Origin: Mycobacterium tilburgii
GTDB taxonomy: Bacteria; Actinomycetota; Actinomycetes; Mycobacteriales; Mycobacteriaceae
Assembly: GCF_902168065.1 (NCBI RefSeq)
Contig: NZ_LR655690.1
Location: 124,001 to 188,000, forward strand
Reading direction: 5' to 3'
Length of the DNA stretch: 64,000 bases
Part shown: positions 49,001 through 58,699 of the stretch, in pieces
Position numbering within the stretch: position 1 is the first letter of the stretch
Layout of the letters: each line of letters starts with the position of its first letter
Translations under genes and position numbers: made by a program
The notes under the pieces: generated by a model
What the model was told of the DNA's origin: nothing
The model's database searches: none
What the model saw: the letters and a program-made list of their open reading frames with translations, nothing else

Positions 49001-52000
49001 TGGGTGGCGACGATGTGGCCGGCACCCTCGAAGCGCTCGGACAGCCGCTTCCAGTCGGCGTCGATGTCCCGCTCGTCGGACAGCCACAGCTTGACCAGGT
49101 CCTCACGGGCGCTGGCCCAGCGGTCGTCGAACACGACCGCTTTCTTGGCGTCGAACGACGGTGCCACCAAACGTGGCCAATCCGAACCCAATTCGGCGGT
49201 GACCAGATCGATGAGCTCGGCGTCGGTCGCCGTCGACGAGACGCTGACCGGGTCGTCGAGGCCCAGCTGGCCCAGCACCAGGCGGGCCGCCGACGCCAGC
49301 ACGCCGTCGCGGCCGGTGATCTGGTCGGTGAAATCGCTCAGTGCGGCGGCGTCGATCGTCGCGCCGCCGCCACCGCCCGCGGACGGCAGCGCCACCGACA
49401 CACCGTGGCGCGCGGCCACCGCAGCGACCGCCGCGTCGATCACCTTGTCGACGGCGGCGGCGTCGGCCAGTGCGCCCTCGTGCAGGTGCCCCAGGGCACC
49501 GCCGCGAACGCTGGTGCCCTCGCGGGTGCCCAGCGCGACCTCGACGGTCACGTGCTTGGCCCAGCCCTCACCGAGCTCCCAGGTCTTGGTGACCCGCTCG
49601 GTGATCGCGGCCGGACGCTTACCCGACGGGCCGAGGACCGTCTTGAGCTGATCGTTGATGGCATCGGAAAGCACTGGGCCGTAAGGCTTGTAGGTGCGGT
49701 CCAGCTTGGTGACCTGGGCCCGCAACTCGGCCAGGTCGGCCTCGGCCGCCCCGTCGATGGCGCCCAGGTTCAGCTCCGAGCCAAGGTCGACCAGCAGCTG
49801 GTTGCGCCGCGACGATGCGCCGTCGGTGATGGACTCGATGGAGTCCAGTTGCTCGATCTGGTCGATGCGCATCTTGGCCGACAGCGCGATCAACGCCAGC
49901 GTGGCGTCGGCGGCGTCGAACGCGAGGTCGTCGGGACGCGGAGCACCGGACGGAGCCGCGGCCGGTGCGGCGGCTTCCGGCGCCGACGCGACCTCGGTTT
50001 CCGCGGCCTCCTCGGGCTCGGGGTCGGTGTCGGTGGCGAACAACACCGCCGCGTCACGCTCGGCGTTGAGCACTTCGACTGTGCTGTGGGCGTATTCGGG
50101 CAGCTTGAGGGTGTTGATCGCCAGTCCGGCGACGGTCGGCGCGGACTTCACACCGATCTCGACGAACCGCTCCACGCCCAGGCCACCCGCGGCCTCCTCG
50201 ATGAACAGCAGGTCCTGCGTTTCGATCCAGCGCACGGGGCTGGCGAACTGCCAGGCCAGCAGCTCGATGAAGACGATGCGGGCCATCTCCCGCGGCCACT
50301 TGGCACACCAGGTATCGTAGTCGGCGAGGATCGGGTCGAGCGGCTCGGCCGGCACCAGATCGCGGATCTCCTGGATGAAGTCGCGGTCCAGCGTGAACGG
50401 CCGCGGCACCAGGTTGGGGATGTAGCGACCGATGATCAGGTCGGGGTCCGCGTCGCGCGGCATGACGCGTTCCAGCGAGCGGCGGAAGTCCGCAACCCCG
50501 ACCCGCAGCACCCGCGAGTGGAACGGCACGTCGACCCCCGGCACCAGGATGAATGAGCGCTTGCCGCCGGTGGTTTCGCGGCGCCGCTCCACCTCTTCCT
50601 CGAGCGCCTCGAGACCGCGCACCGTACCGGCGATCGCGTACTGCGAACCACGCAAGTTGAAGTTCACGATCTCCAGGAATTCCCCGGTGCGCTCGGCGAT
50701 TCCGGCGACAAAGCTCTTGACTTCGTGGTCGGGCAGGTCGATCTGGGACGGCCTGATGGCCGCCAACCGGTAGTTGGACCGGCCCATCTCGTCGCGGGGC
50801 ACGATGTCGTGCATGTTCGAGCCGCGGTGGAACACCGTTTCCAGCAACGCTTCCAGCTCGTAAACACCGAGCACGCAGGCCAGCGCGGTGTATTCACCGA
50901 CCGAGTGACCGCAGGCGATGGCCCCTTCGACGAACGCGCCCTGCTCGCGCATCTCGGCGACCTGAGCTGCCGCCACGGTGGCCATCGCGACCTGGGTGAA
51001 CTGCGTCAGGTACAGCACACCGTCGGGGTGGTGGTAGTGCACACCACTGGCGATGAGCGTGGTGGGGTTGTCGCGCACCACGTGCAGCACCGAAAAGCCC
51101 AGGGTCTCACGAGTGAACTTGTCCGCGTCGTCCCAGATCTTGCGGGCGGCCTTGGACCGGGCGCGGACCTCCATGCCCATGCCTTTGTGCTGGATGCCCT
51201 GGCCGGGGAAAGCGTAGACGGTCTTGGGTGCGGCCAGTCGCGCGGTCGCCGACATCACCAGGTCGGATCCGACGCGTGCGGCTACCTCCAAAACCTCTGC
51301 GCCCTGGTCTATTCCGACGCGATCGACGCGAACGTCGACCTCGTCACCCGGACGCACCATGCCCAGGAAGCGCGCGGTCCAGCCGATCAGACGGGCCGGC
51401 GGACGGGCCTGGCCGTCGGTGGCGGTCACGGTGTGCTGCGCGGCGGCCGACAGCCACATGCCGTGCACGATGGGCGAATCCAGCCCAGCCAGCAGTGCGG
51501 CCGTCCGGTCGGTGTGGATCGGGTTGTGGTCACCGGACACCACCGCGAAGGGCCGCATGTCGACGGGCGCGGTGAGCTTGACGTCGCGGCGGCGGCGCCG
51601 CGGGGTGTCGGTCGCGTTCTCCGACACTGCGCCCCCGGCCCGCTGCGGGTCGGTAAGTTCACCGGCACCGGTACGCCCGAGGATGGCGAACCGCTCTTCG
51701 AGGGCGGCGATCACCGCGTCGTCGGGACCGACGACCGTCACCGAGACCGGGACCACCCGTCCCATGTCGGTGTCGACGGCCGGCGAAGCCGTTGCAGTAA
51801 CGGTCAATTGGGCCGGGTCGGCCGGAAGCTTGCCGACGACGTGGGCGGCGTGGTCGAGGTGCACCAGGCTCAGCAGGCCCTCGACAACCGGGACACCGGC
51901 CTCGGTGACCGCGGAGCCGATCGTCGCGAACACCGCCGGCCAGCACAGGCCGACCAACGCGTCGGGCACGGTGGTGAGACCGGGCGCCAGCCACTCGCCG

Positions 52001-55000
52001 AAGGTGGCAGTGACGCCGGTGTGGTCGGCGACCCGCTCGGGGTCCCAGTCCACCGTAACGGTGGCCGAACCGTCGGTGACCGCCGGGAAGAGCTCCGGGC
52101 CGTCGATGCCGGCGGCGATGGCCAGCACCGCGCGCATCGCGGCGGTGGCGTCTTCGGTGGAGACGACCGGTATGCCACCGTCAACAGTGTTGGGGTGCAA
52201 CGTGAATGGGATGTCAATCCACACCCCGGACACCGGGACGCTGAGCACGACGTGCTCGGTTCCGGCACCGTTGTCCGACTGCACCTGCAGCCGTGCGCCG
52301 GTGGACGAGTGGGTGGCGCGCTGGCCTTCGGACCCGTCGTGCACCAGCCAGTCGGCCGGGTCGGCGATGCGGTGTACCGGGTTGGTGGTGGTGCGTCCGG
52401 CCCACACCACATCGGGGGCATCCAGCACAACGGCCAGCGGCCCGGTCACATCCGGGCGACCCAGCCGACGCGAGCGCACCGGTGTCGGCTCGACACCGGT
52501 GCCCAGCACCTCCTCGATCGCGGCCTGCTCGAAACGGTCCAGCAATTCACCGACGGGCTCGTCCATCTGGGTGATACCGGCGACCGCGGTAATGCCGGGG
52601 ATGATGCACACCTGGTCGGCGTCGTAGCGGGCATCGTGCGCCTGCCACAGCGAGTCGCTGCGCCACCAGCGGCGCACGTCCTTGTCGATGACCGGCACGA
52701 AGTTGACCGGCTTGCCCAGCGTCTTGCACAGGGTGACGAAGAACGGCACGTCGGCCGGGTGCAGCTGCACGGTTTCGGCGTCGGGGTAGTCCTGCAGCAG
52801 CGTCGCGATGGCCTGCTCCGGGTTGTCCAGCAGCGCCTCGTCGTTGAACCGGGTCTGGATCGGGCCGTGATCCTGCGGGTGTAGCCGCGCCTCGGCGCGT
52901 TGCAGCATCTGCTGGAAGCGGTCGCGCCAGGTGTCGGCCAGCCACGGGCTGTCGGGCCCCAATATTCCAGCGGTGTCCGCGGTGGAGTTGTCCTCACCAA
53001 TGGTCAGCTCGACGTAGCGCTGCAACCACTGCAGGTAGGTCATCTCGCCGACGTCGCCGAAGTAGGGCTTGGCGGTCTTGGCCATCGCGGCAATGATCTC
53101 GTCGCGGCGCTCGGCGACGGCATCCGCGTCCCCAACGACCTCGTCGAGCAGCCGGCCGCAGCGGGAGGCCGAGTTGTCAATCTCGTGAATGTCGGCGCCC
53201 AGCTGGCTGCGGCTGGAAGCCATGCCGCCCTGGGCTTTTCCGGCGCCGATCCAGTGGTCGGTGCCAGTGGTCTCGACCAGCATCCGCTTGACCGACGGCG
53301 ACATGGTCGACTCCAGGGTGGCCATCGCCGCGGTGCCAACGAGGATGCCGTCAATCGGCATCAGCGGGAACCCGTAGTACTGTGACCAGCGACCGGACAG
53401 GTATTCGGCGGCCCGCTCAGGGGTGCCGATACCGCCGCCGACGCACACAGTGATGTTCGACCGCGACCGCAGCTCCGAGTACGTCGCCAGCAGCAGGTCG
53501 TCGAGGTCTTCCCAGGAGTGGTGACCGCCGGCGCGGCCGCCCTCGATGTGCACGATCACCGCTTTGGTGGGTGCTTCAGTCGCGATGCGGATAACCGAGC
53601 GGATCTGCTCGACGGTGCCGGGCTTGAAGACGACGTGGCTGATGCCGACGTCGTTGAGCTCGTTGATCAGCTCGACGGCTTCCTCGAGGTCCGGGATGCC
53701 GGCGCTGATCACCAGACCGTCGATCGCGGCGCCGAACTGGCGGGCCTTCTGCACCAGCCGCTTGCCGCCCACCTGAAGCTTCCATAGGTAGGGGTCCAGG
53801 AACAGGGTGTTGAACTGGTAGGTGCGGCCCGGCTCGAGCAGCCGGGACAGCTCGTCGATGCGGGCGGCGAAGATCTCCTCGGTCACCTGACCGCCGCCGG
53901 CCAGCTCGGCCCAGTGGCCGGCGTTGGCCGCCGCGGCAACGATCTTGGCGTCGACGGTGGTCGGGGTCATGCCGGCCAGCAGGATCGGCGACCGCCCGGT
54001 CAGCCGGGTGAACTTCGTCGACAGCTTGGTCCGCCCGTCGGGCAGGGTTACCAAGGTCGGCGAGTAGGACGACCAGGGCCGTGCCACCTCGAGGGTGGCG
54101 CCGACGGTGAACAGGTTGCGCTGCCCGCCGCGGGTCGCGGCCGGCACGATGCCGACGCCGAGGCCGCGGATCACCGGTGCGGTGAGCCGGGTCAGGATGT
54201 CACCGGGTCCCAGGTCGAGGATCCAGCGCGCGCCGGCCTCGTGGACCTGGGTGATCTCCTCGACCCAGTCGACCTGGTTGACCAGGATGGACTCGGCCAG
54301 CTGCCGGGCCAGCGCGACGTCCAGGCCAACCTTCTCGGCCCAGCGGCCGACGATGTCGATGCCGTCGGCCAGCCGCGGGGTGTGGAAGCCCACCTCGACG
54401 CGTACCGGATCGAAGACCGGCGCGAAGACGTCGCCGCCGCGCAGCTTGTTCTTACGCTCGGCCTCTTCCTTCTCGGAGATCTGCTGGCAGTAGAGCTCGA
54501 ACCGGGACAGCTGCTCCGGCGTGCCGGTGATGACGACGGACCGGCGGCCGTTGCGGATGGACAGCACCGGGGGCAACACGGTGCGGACGTCTTGCGAGAA
54601 CTCGTCGAGCAGCGCGGCGATGCGTTTCGGGTCGGCATTAGTGACCGACACCATCGGCGGGCGGTCACCGAGGACCGAGATGCCGCGCCGACGCGCGCCC
54701 AGCGTCCCCGCCGCGCCGATCAGCTGCGCCAGGGCCAGCAGCTCGACGTCCCGCGCACCGGAAGCCTTGAACGCTTTGACGGCCAGCACCCCTTGCGAGT
54801 GGCCCGCGACGGCGACTGGAGGCGTCGCAGCCCAGTCCATGCCCTGCCGGGCCAGCGCGCGGCCGGCCGCGATCTGGGTGAGCAGCACACCCGGCATCGA
54901 CACCGCGGCCGACGTTAGGTGCTTGCCCGCGGGCACCGGGTCCTCGGCGGCCAGCGCGCGCACCCACTGCAACGGCTCGAAGCCGATAGGGCGTACCACG

Positions 55001-55242
55001 ACCAGCTCCTTGGCCACCGGTTCGAGCCGCAGCTCCGCCTCGCCCACCAGGGTGGCGATCTCGGTCTCGATTCCGGCCGAGGACATCAGTTCTTCGAGGG
55101 TCTCCAGCCAGGCGCTGCCTTGGCCGCCGAACGCGACTGCGTAGGGCTCCCCGGCCGCGAGACGGTCAACCAGGGCGTGGGTGCTTTGTGGGTTGTCCTC
55201 GTCGCGGTCAGCGGACACCCGGTCGTGCTCGTGGATCGTCAC
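46009..55242 (-). CDS. fas: Type I multifunctional fatty acid synthase
   Basis: The start GTG 55242 (GGGAG upstream) gives 3077 residues, against 3069 in M. tuberculosis. Domains in order with approximate residues: acyltransferase (AGHSQG, 147); enoyl reductase (FMN type, GGRAGGHHSWED, about 560); dehydratase hotdog (VVSGDHNPIHTDR, 1237); malonyl/palmitoyl transferase (ACGHSVGEYTAL, 1446); ACP with the pantetheine Ser in DGASSRRNQLLVD (about 1809); ketoreductase (VVTGASKGSIAA, 2125); ketosynthase (Cys in VAACATAAVSVEEG, about 2725; His in ISKHDTSTLAND and LTGHAKGGAA). It makes C16-C18 and C24-C26 acyl-CoA that feed mycolic acid synthesis. No lesion in 9.2 kb, so it is under strong selection. 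Confidence 0.98.
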   Translation of the reverse strand: MTIHEHDRVSADRDEDNPQSTHALVDRLAAGEPYAVAFGGQGSAWLETLEELMSSAGIETEIATLVGEAELRLEPVAKELVVVRPIGFEPLQWVRALAAEDPVPAGKHLTSAAVSMPGVLLTQIAAGRALARQGMDWAATPPVAVAGHSQGVLAVKAFKASGARDVELLALAQLIGAAGTLGARRRGISVLGDRPPMVSVTNADPKRIAALLDEFSQDVRTVLPPVLSIRNGRRSVVITGTPEQLSRFELYCQQISEKEEAERKNKLRGGDVFAPVFDPVRVEVGFHTPRLADGIDIVGRWAEKVGLDVALARQLAESILVNQVDWVEEITQVHEAGARWILDLGPGDILTRLTAPVIRGLGVGIVPAATRGGQRNLFTVGATLEVARPWSSYSPTLVTLPDGRTKLSTKFTRLTGRSPILLAGMTPTTVDAKIVAAAANAGHWAELAGGGQVTEEIFAARIDELSRLLEPGRTYQFNTLFLDPYLWKLQVGGKRLVQKARQFGAAIDGLVISAGIPDLEEAVELINELNDVGISHVVFKPGTVEQIRSVIRIATEAPTKAVIVHIEGGRAGGHHSWEDLDDLLLATYSELRSRSNITVCVGGGIGTPERAAEYLSGRWSQYYGFPLMPIDGILVGTAAMATLESTMSPSVKRMLVETTGTDHWIGAGKAQGGMASSRSQLGADIHEIDNSASRCGRLLDEVVGDADAVAERRDEIIAAMAKTAKPYFGDVGEMTYLQWLQRYVELTIGEDNSTADTAGILGPDSPWLADTWRDRFQQMLQRAEARLHPQDHGPIQTRFNDEALLDNPEQAIATLLQDYPDAETVQLHPADVPFFVTLCKTLGKPVNFVPVIDKDVRRWWRSDSLWQAHDARYDADQVCIIPGITAVAGITQMDEPVGELLDRFEQAAIEEVLGTGVEPTPVRSRRLGRPDVTGPLAVVLDAPDVVWAGRTTTNPVHRIADPADWLVHDGSEGQRATHSSTGARLQVQSDNGAGTEHVVLSVPVSGVWIDIPFTLHPNTVDGGIPVVSTEDATAAMRAVLAIAAGIDGPELFPAVTDGSATVTVDWDPERVADHTGVTATFGEWLAPGLTTVPDALVGLCWPAVFATIGSAVTEAGVPVVEGLLSLVHLDHAAHVVGKLPADPAQLTVTATASPAVDTDMGRVVPVSVTVVGPDDAVIAALEERFAILGRTGAGELTDPQRAGGAVSENATDTPRRRRRDVKLTAPVDMRPFAVVSGDHNPIHTDRTAALLAGLDSPIVHGMWLSAAAQHTVTATDGQARPPARLIGWTARFLGMVRPGDEVDVRVDRVGIDQGAEVLEVAARVGSDLVMSATARLAAPKTVYAFPGQGIQHKGMGMEVRARSKAARKIWDDADKFTRETLGFSVLHVVRDNPTTLIASGVHYHHPDGVLYLTQFTQVAMATVAAAQVAEMREQGAFVEGAIACGHSVGEYTALACVLGVYELEALLETVFHRGSNMHDIVPRDEMGRSNYRLAAIRPSQIDLPDHEVKSFVAGIAERTGEFLEIVNFNLRGSQYAIAGTVRGLEALEEEVERRRETTGGKRSFILVPGVDVPFHSRVLRVGVADFRRSLERVMPRDADPDLIIGRYIPNLVPRPFTLDRDFIQEIRDLVPAEPLDPILADYDTWCAKWPREMARIVFIELLAWQFASPVRWIETQDLLFIEEAAGGLGVERFVEIGVKSAPTVAGLAINTLKLPEYAHSTVEVLNAERDAAVLFATDTDPEPEEAAETEVASAPEAAAPAAAPSGAPRPDDLAFDAADATLALIALSAKMRIDQIEQLDSIESITDGASSRRNQLLVDLGSELNLGAIDGAAEADLAELRAQVTKLDRTYKPYGPVLSDAINDQLKTVLGPSGKRPAAITERVTKTWELGEGWAKHVTVEVALGTREGTSVRGGALGHLHEGALADAAAVDKVIDAAVAAVAARHGVSVALPSAGGGGGATIDAAALSDFTDQITGRDGVLASAARLVLGQLGLDDPVSVSSTATDAELIDLVTAELGSDWPRLVAPSFDAKKAVVFDDRWASAREDLVKLWLSDERDIDADWKRLSERFEGAGHIVATQAIWWQGKALAAGRQIHASLYGRIAAGAENPNPGQYSSEIAVVTGASKGSIAASVVARLLDGGATVIATTSKLDDDRLAFYRKLYCDHARFDAALWVVPANMASYSDIDALVEWVGTEQSESLGPQSIHIKDAQIPTLLFPFAAPRVVGDLSEAGSRSEMEMKVLLWAVQRLIGGLSKIGAERDIASRLHVVLPGSPNRGMFGGDGAYGEAKSALDALVSRWHAESSWATRVSLAHAQIGWTRGTSLMGHNDAIVSAVEEAGVTTYSTDQMAAMLLDLCDVESKVAAASRPIKADFTGGLADVELDMAELATKAREQATAASAEADDKSGPDDPGTVAALPSPPRGYTPAPPPEWADLDVDPADLVVIVGGAELGPYGSSRTRFEMEVDNELSAAGVLELAWTTGLIRWEDDPQPGWYDTQSGELIDEADLVERYHDAVVERCGIREFVDDGSIDPDHASPLLVSVFLDKDFSFVVSSEADARSFAEFDPEHTVIRPVPDSSDWQVIRKAGTEIRVPRKNKLSRVVGGQIPTGFDPTVWGISADMASSVDRLAVWNIVATVDAFLSAGFSPAEVMRYVHPSLVANTMGTGMGGGTSMQTMYHGNLLGRNKPNDVFQEVLPNIVAAHVVQSYIGSYGSMIHPVAACATAAVSVEEGADKIRLGKAEMVVAGGIDDLTLEGIIGFGDMAATADTQMMRARGIHDSKFSRPNDRRRLGFVEAQGGGTILLARGDLALKMGLPVLAVVAFAQSYGDGVHTSIPAPGLGALASGRGGKDSPLARALAKVGVSADDIAVISKHDTSTLANDPNETELHERLADSLGRSEGAPLFIVSQKNLTGHAKGGAAVFQMMGLCQMLRDGVIPPNRSLDCVDDELSGSAHFVWVRDTLRLGEKFPLKAGIVTSLGFGHVSGLVALVHPQAFILALEPSQREDYQRRANARLLAGQRRLVSAIAGGEPMYKRPPDRRFDHDAPEKRQEATMLLNPVARLGDDDAYEVPAG

Positions 55243-55798
55243 CTGTATCTCCCTGTATGCGTCTTCACGTATCGGTTCGTTCTGCAGGCTAAACGCCCCG
55301 GCGGGCGGGACCCCCTGTGCCTTGGGGTCGATTCCGCTTTGAATCGCGGCCAAAACGGTTCACCGGTGTGTTCTCGGCGGGCCACTCTCGCGGACCGAGC
55401 GGCGCAGCGGACTGCATCGGCTGCACTAAGAGTGTCATAAGATTTCGGCTCATTTTTCGGCCCGGATTGGTTACTGGCGAGTTCTACGCACGGGTAACCG
55501 TGTTGTGGGTAACACACGGATTAACCGGCCCCACGGGTATCCAGAACAAATGTCCTGCATGCAGGTGGTTACGGTCGAGTAGCTATAACCGCCCTGTTCA
55601 AAGCGGCATTGTTATCAAATAGTTATGTTAAGAATTCGTATGGCGTTTTGCGCGCGACGCGGCCGCGGCGCCCCCCGCGCGCGGCCAGCGCGCGCCGTCC
55701 AGCGCAACGATGGGCGAACGCGTGTTTGCTGGAACCGACTTGCGCAAGCCCGGTGTTATCGGTATGGGGTCCGCAATCTTTGCGTCGGCGCGAGGTTG
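55243..55798 (-). promoter_or_regulatory. fas upstream region with repeated GTAAC half-sites
   Basis: 556 bp without a credible gene between fas and the Rv2525c remnant. It is less GC-rich than its surroundings around 55430-55640. Half-sites GGTTAC (55469-55474), GTAACC (55494-55499), GTAAC (55509-55513) and TTAACC (55521-55526) are arranged as inverted and direct copies 230-285 bp upstream of the fas start. fas is controlled by the TetR-type FasR in mycobacteria, but I cannot confirm that these are FasR sites. Confidence 0.35.
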
Positions 55799-56516
55799 CT
55801 AGGCCCACTGCCCGAACTGCGGCTTGAGGATCTCGTTGATGTCCACGCCTACTCCGCCGACGCTACGCTTAATCGATCTCGACCTGGTGCAGATTCGCCG
55901 CCGGATGGGTGAAGCCTTCGGGCGATCCCCAGTTGTGCTGCCAGAAGTAGGAACCTAGGCCGTCGTGCAAGGCCCAGTCGATCGTCTTGGAGTTGGCGTA
56001 AACACCCGTCCGCTGATGTCCGATCACCGACTCCCAGGACCGCACGTACGGCGCGACCTGACTTTTGTACTGCTCATAGGACGGATCGTCGTCGATCGAC
56101 GCGTAGATTGGGAGCGGTGGCGGGACCGCCGGCCGTGGTGTGCAGCTCCAGCCCCCGCGTGGCGTGCTGCAGCCTGACACTGGCGCCGCCGAGCCAGTCA
56201 GCGGTGTTGCCCTTGCCGTATTGGTAGCACGAGACAATCTTCAGTCCGTGCTATGTAAGTCACGCGCTTCGGCGAGCTGTATCGGCTTGCCCAGCATCCA
56301 GTGCCGCCCGGCCGCCGGTCGGAGACGTAGCGAATCGAGCCCACGGCGCCCTCGGCGCGGATCTGGCTGGCGGGGATCACGCCCGCCGCGTAGTCCAACA
56401 GGGTGCCCAGCGACGCCGAGGCCGGCGCGGCGGACAGCGACGACACCGCGGACACCGACACCTACCAGGGCCGGGTCGCGGCCGAATTTGAGCACGTCAC
56501 GGCGCGAAATCGACAC
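55799..56516 (-). pseudogene. Tat-exported DUF1906 glycoside-hydrolase-like protein (Rv2525c-like), frameshifted
   Basis: From GTG 56516 the twin-arginine leader SISRRDVLKF is visible. A shift follows, then APASASLGTLLDYAAGVIPA, SQIRAEGAVGSIRYVSDRRP and, one frame over, MLGKPIQLAEARDLHST. More shifts (about 56235, 56150, 56110) lead to IYASIDDDPSYEQYKSQVAP and YVRSWESVIGHQRTGVYANS, then FWQHNWGSPEGFTHPAANLH. A one-base gain near 55880 precedes the native end NEILKPQFGQWA (TAG 55801-55799). Rv2525c is a Tat substrate with a TIM-barrel fold linked to cell-wall integrity. At least five indels. Confidence 0.9.
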
Positions 56517-56779
56517 ATCACACAGGGTAGGACACAAACCTCAATAGACACACGAATCACACAGGCCACAGCTCGTCATATCTTGGCCGGCTGCGTTTGG
56601 TGGCGCCATTACCCCGGGTGTGCGTCCAGGGCGGCGACACGCCGCAGCCGCCCGCCCGGCGTGCACACCGAAGACCGTCGGCGCACACCGAATGCACCAG
56701 CCCAAGACCGCATTGTTGTTGTCACTATTAGGTTTTTAAAGTTAGCGTCGGAGGACCGCAGCGACGCAGGTGGCTTGTG

Positions 56780-56870
56780 ATGGACCGTGACCAGCTCATC
56801 GATCTGACCCAGCGGGCATTGAGTTGGCCCGCGACAAGACGACTGACCTCGTGCCTCGGCCATTCCGACC
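56780..56870 (+). pseudogene. 5' remnant of an aromatic-ring-hydroxylating dioxygenase gene (tentative)
   Basis: The reading MDRDQLIDLTQRALS, then with one lost base LARDKTTDLVPRPF, resembles the N-terminus of Rieske-type ring-hydroxylating oxygenase large subunits. It is cut off after about 30 residues and joined to an aldehyde dehydrogenase remnant. Confidence 0.4.
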
Positions 56871-57358
56871 ATCGGACCTATGACGAACTGTTCATTCGGA
56901 GGGCAGTGGCGCAAGCCCGCGAACCCGCAACACCTGGCCGTGATCTAGCCGCATTCCGAAGAGCCCGTCAGGCACGTCCAGGTGGCGGGGCGCGAGGACG
57001 TCGAGGCGGCCGCCGCGCACGGCACGCGTTCGACCACGGGGCCGCGGCCACGCATGGCTCATGCCGATCGGATGGCCAAAGTCGAACAGCTGGCCGCGAT
57101 CTACGGCGGCCACATCGAGATGGCCGACCTGATCACCGACGAGATGGGCTCGCCCCGCACCTTCAGCAGGATGGGTCAAGCGACAGCGGCGGCGACGATA
57201 ATCCAACTCAACCTGGCGGAGGCCCGCAAGTTTCCGTGGATTGAACGCCGCCAGGGCGTGCTGGGCGAAGTGGACCTGCGCCGGGCGCCGGTCGGCGTGG
57301 TCGGGGCGATCGTGCCCTAGAACGTTCCGCAGTTCTTGATCATGCCCAAACTGACGTC
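56870..57358 (+). pseudogene. 5' half of an NAD-dependent aldehyde dehydrogenase
   Basis: The N-terminal ALDH strand YDELFIGGQWRKPANPQHLA (via two frames) and SEEPVGHVQVAGREDVEAAA are followed by MADLITDEMGSPRTFSRMGQ, AARKFPWIERRQG-like and RRAPVGVVGAIVP. TAG at 57318-57320 then interrupts the usual PWNVP (NVPQFLIMPKLT follows). The sequence leaves the family at about 57358. The catalytic Cys and C-terminal half are absent. It was possibly an accessory oxidative gene deleted along with its neighbour. Confidence 0.75.
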
Positions 57359-57419
57359 GAAAAGGTGTCAGGTCCACCAGATCACCCCCGCACTGCCTCT
57401 CCCCCGGCGGCCGTAAATC

Positions 57420-58239
57420 AGTTTGGCGGCGCGGTCGGATCGCGCTGGTGTCCGCCGCGACGCTGACACCTTGGTGACCGGAAGGCCGGAGGGGCTAGAA
57501 CCGGTCATTCTCGACATCACGGTGGAATCGGACGTGGCCGCGTCGCCGACCGCGTCGCGAACGACCCACTGCGCGCACTGATCAACAAAGCCGGCATCGC
57601 CATCAACGCGCCCGTCGAAACCTTGCCGATAGCGCAGTGGCGCAAGCAGTTCGAGGTAAATCTGTTCGGCCACATCGCGATGACTCAGGCGCTGTTGCCG
57701 GCGCTGCTGCTCAGCTCCGGCACCGTGGTGAACATCAGCTCCGTCGGTGGAAAGGTGGTGTTGCCGACCTACGGCGCCTACGCCGGTTCGAATTCGCCCT
57801 CGAGGCGGTCAGTGACGCCCTGCGACGCGAGGTCGCACACCTCGACATCAACGTGGTCGTCGTCGAACCCGGCGCAGTCAAGACCGAGATGGCCGAACGT
57901 GGCGTCGCCACCGCCGAAGAGCTGATAGCGAACATGACCGCCCCGCAACTTACCCGCTATCCGGACCTCGCCACAGCCGTCACGGTGCAAGCCCGACCGT
58001 TCAGCGCGGTCGGCGTTTCGGCCGAGCACGCCGCGCAGGCGATCGCCAAGGCGGCCACTGCATCTCGCCCGCGCACGCGCTACACGATCGGGCGTGACGC
58101 GGCGATTTTGGTGCGAATCGGCCGCGTGATCTCCGACCGCGTCCTGGACCGCATCGTGCGGCACAACCTTTGGTCCTTTGCAAAGGGTGACAAAGTGGGC
58201 GAAAAGCCGCACGCCGCAATGACTTCGGCCGACATCTAG
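57420..58239 (+). pseudogene. Short-chain dehydrogenase/reductase, N-terminus lost and frameshifted at the catalytic Lys
   Basis: The cofactor Gly motif is missing. From GLEPVILDITVESDVA the frame continues to ALINKAGIAINAPVETLPIA (NAG region) and ALLLSSGTVVNISSVGGKVV (catalytic Ser), then YGAYAGS. One A is lost from the codon of the catalytic Lys (about 57790), shifting FALEAVSDALRREVAHLDIN into the next frame. That frame remains open to the TAG at 58237-58239. It resembles NAD(P)-dependent SDRs with a C-terminal extension ending AAMTSADI. Confidence 0.8.
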
Positions 58240-58249
58240 TCGACTGGTG

Positions 58250-58699
58250 TCACTCGGAGGTGTGAACGATCAGCACGTCCGTCTTGGACCGCCGCGAGAC
58301 TTCGGATGGGACCGATCCCAGCAGCCGCCCGGCGACGCTGGCCAGCCCGACAATGCCGACAACCAGCAGGTCGGCACCGACATACTCGGCGAGCTGCACC
58401 AGCGCATTGATCGACGCACCGACGACCGCCTTCTCCTCCACATCCTTGGCCCCGGCCAGGTGCGCCCGCTCCGGGCATCGTGGAGGATCCGGTAGTACGG
58501 GGCCTCGCCCACCGTCTGGCAGTCGGCGACGTGGTCGCTGCCCGGCGGAATGGCATAGCGACCTTTTTCTTCGGCGACGAGCGGACGTGCCGTCGCAACG
58601 ATCAATTTCGCCCCCGTGATCCGCGGCGACGCGGTCGGCCGCGCGCAGCGACGAGTCCGAGCCATCGGTGCCGACTAAAACGGTCTGATAGGCGCTCAT
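58250..58699 (-). pseudogene. Universal stress protein (UspA family) with compensated indels
   Basis: The ends are in one frame: MSAYQTVLVGTDGSDSSLRA at the start and VGIVGLASVAGRLLGSVPSE, then VSRRSKTDVLIVHTSE at the end, with the ATP-binding G-2x-G-9x-G(S) region. The middle (about 58612-58471) only makes sense one frame over (AKLIVATARPLVAEEKGRYA). A G-run at 58611-58615 appears one base too long, and one base is missing near 58471. The 149-codon frame therefore stays open but about 45 residues are wrong. Its 5' end is overlapped by the extended tail of the upstream monooxygenase gene. Confidence 0.75.

Noticed and set aside
48253-50556. Long plus-strand open frame (767 codons) opposite fas; similar ones at 46102-47625 and 50725-52884
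   Set aside because: Composition is the Arg/Gly/His/Val-rich type produced antisense to high-GC coding DNA, and no domain is recognisable. fas on the other strand is certain.
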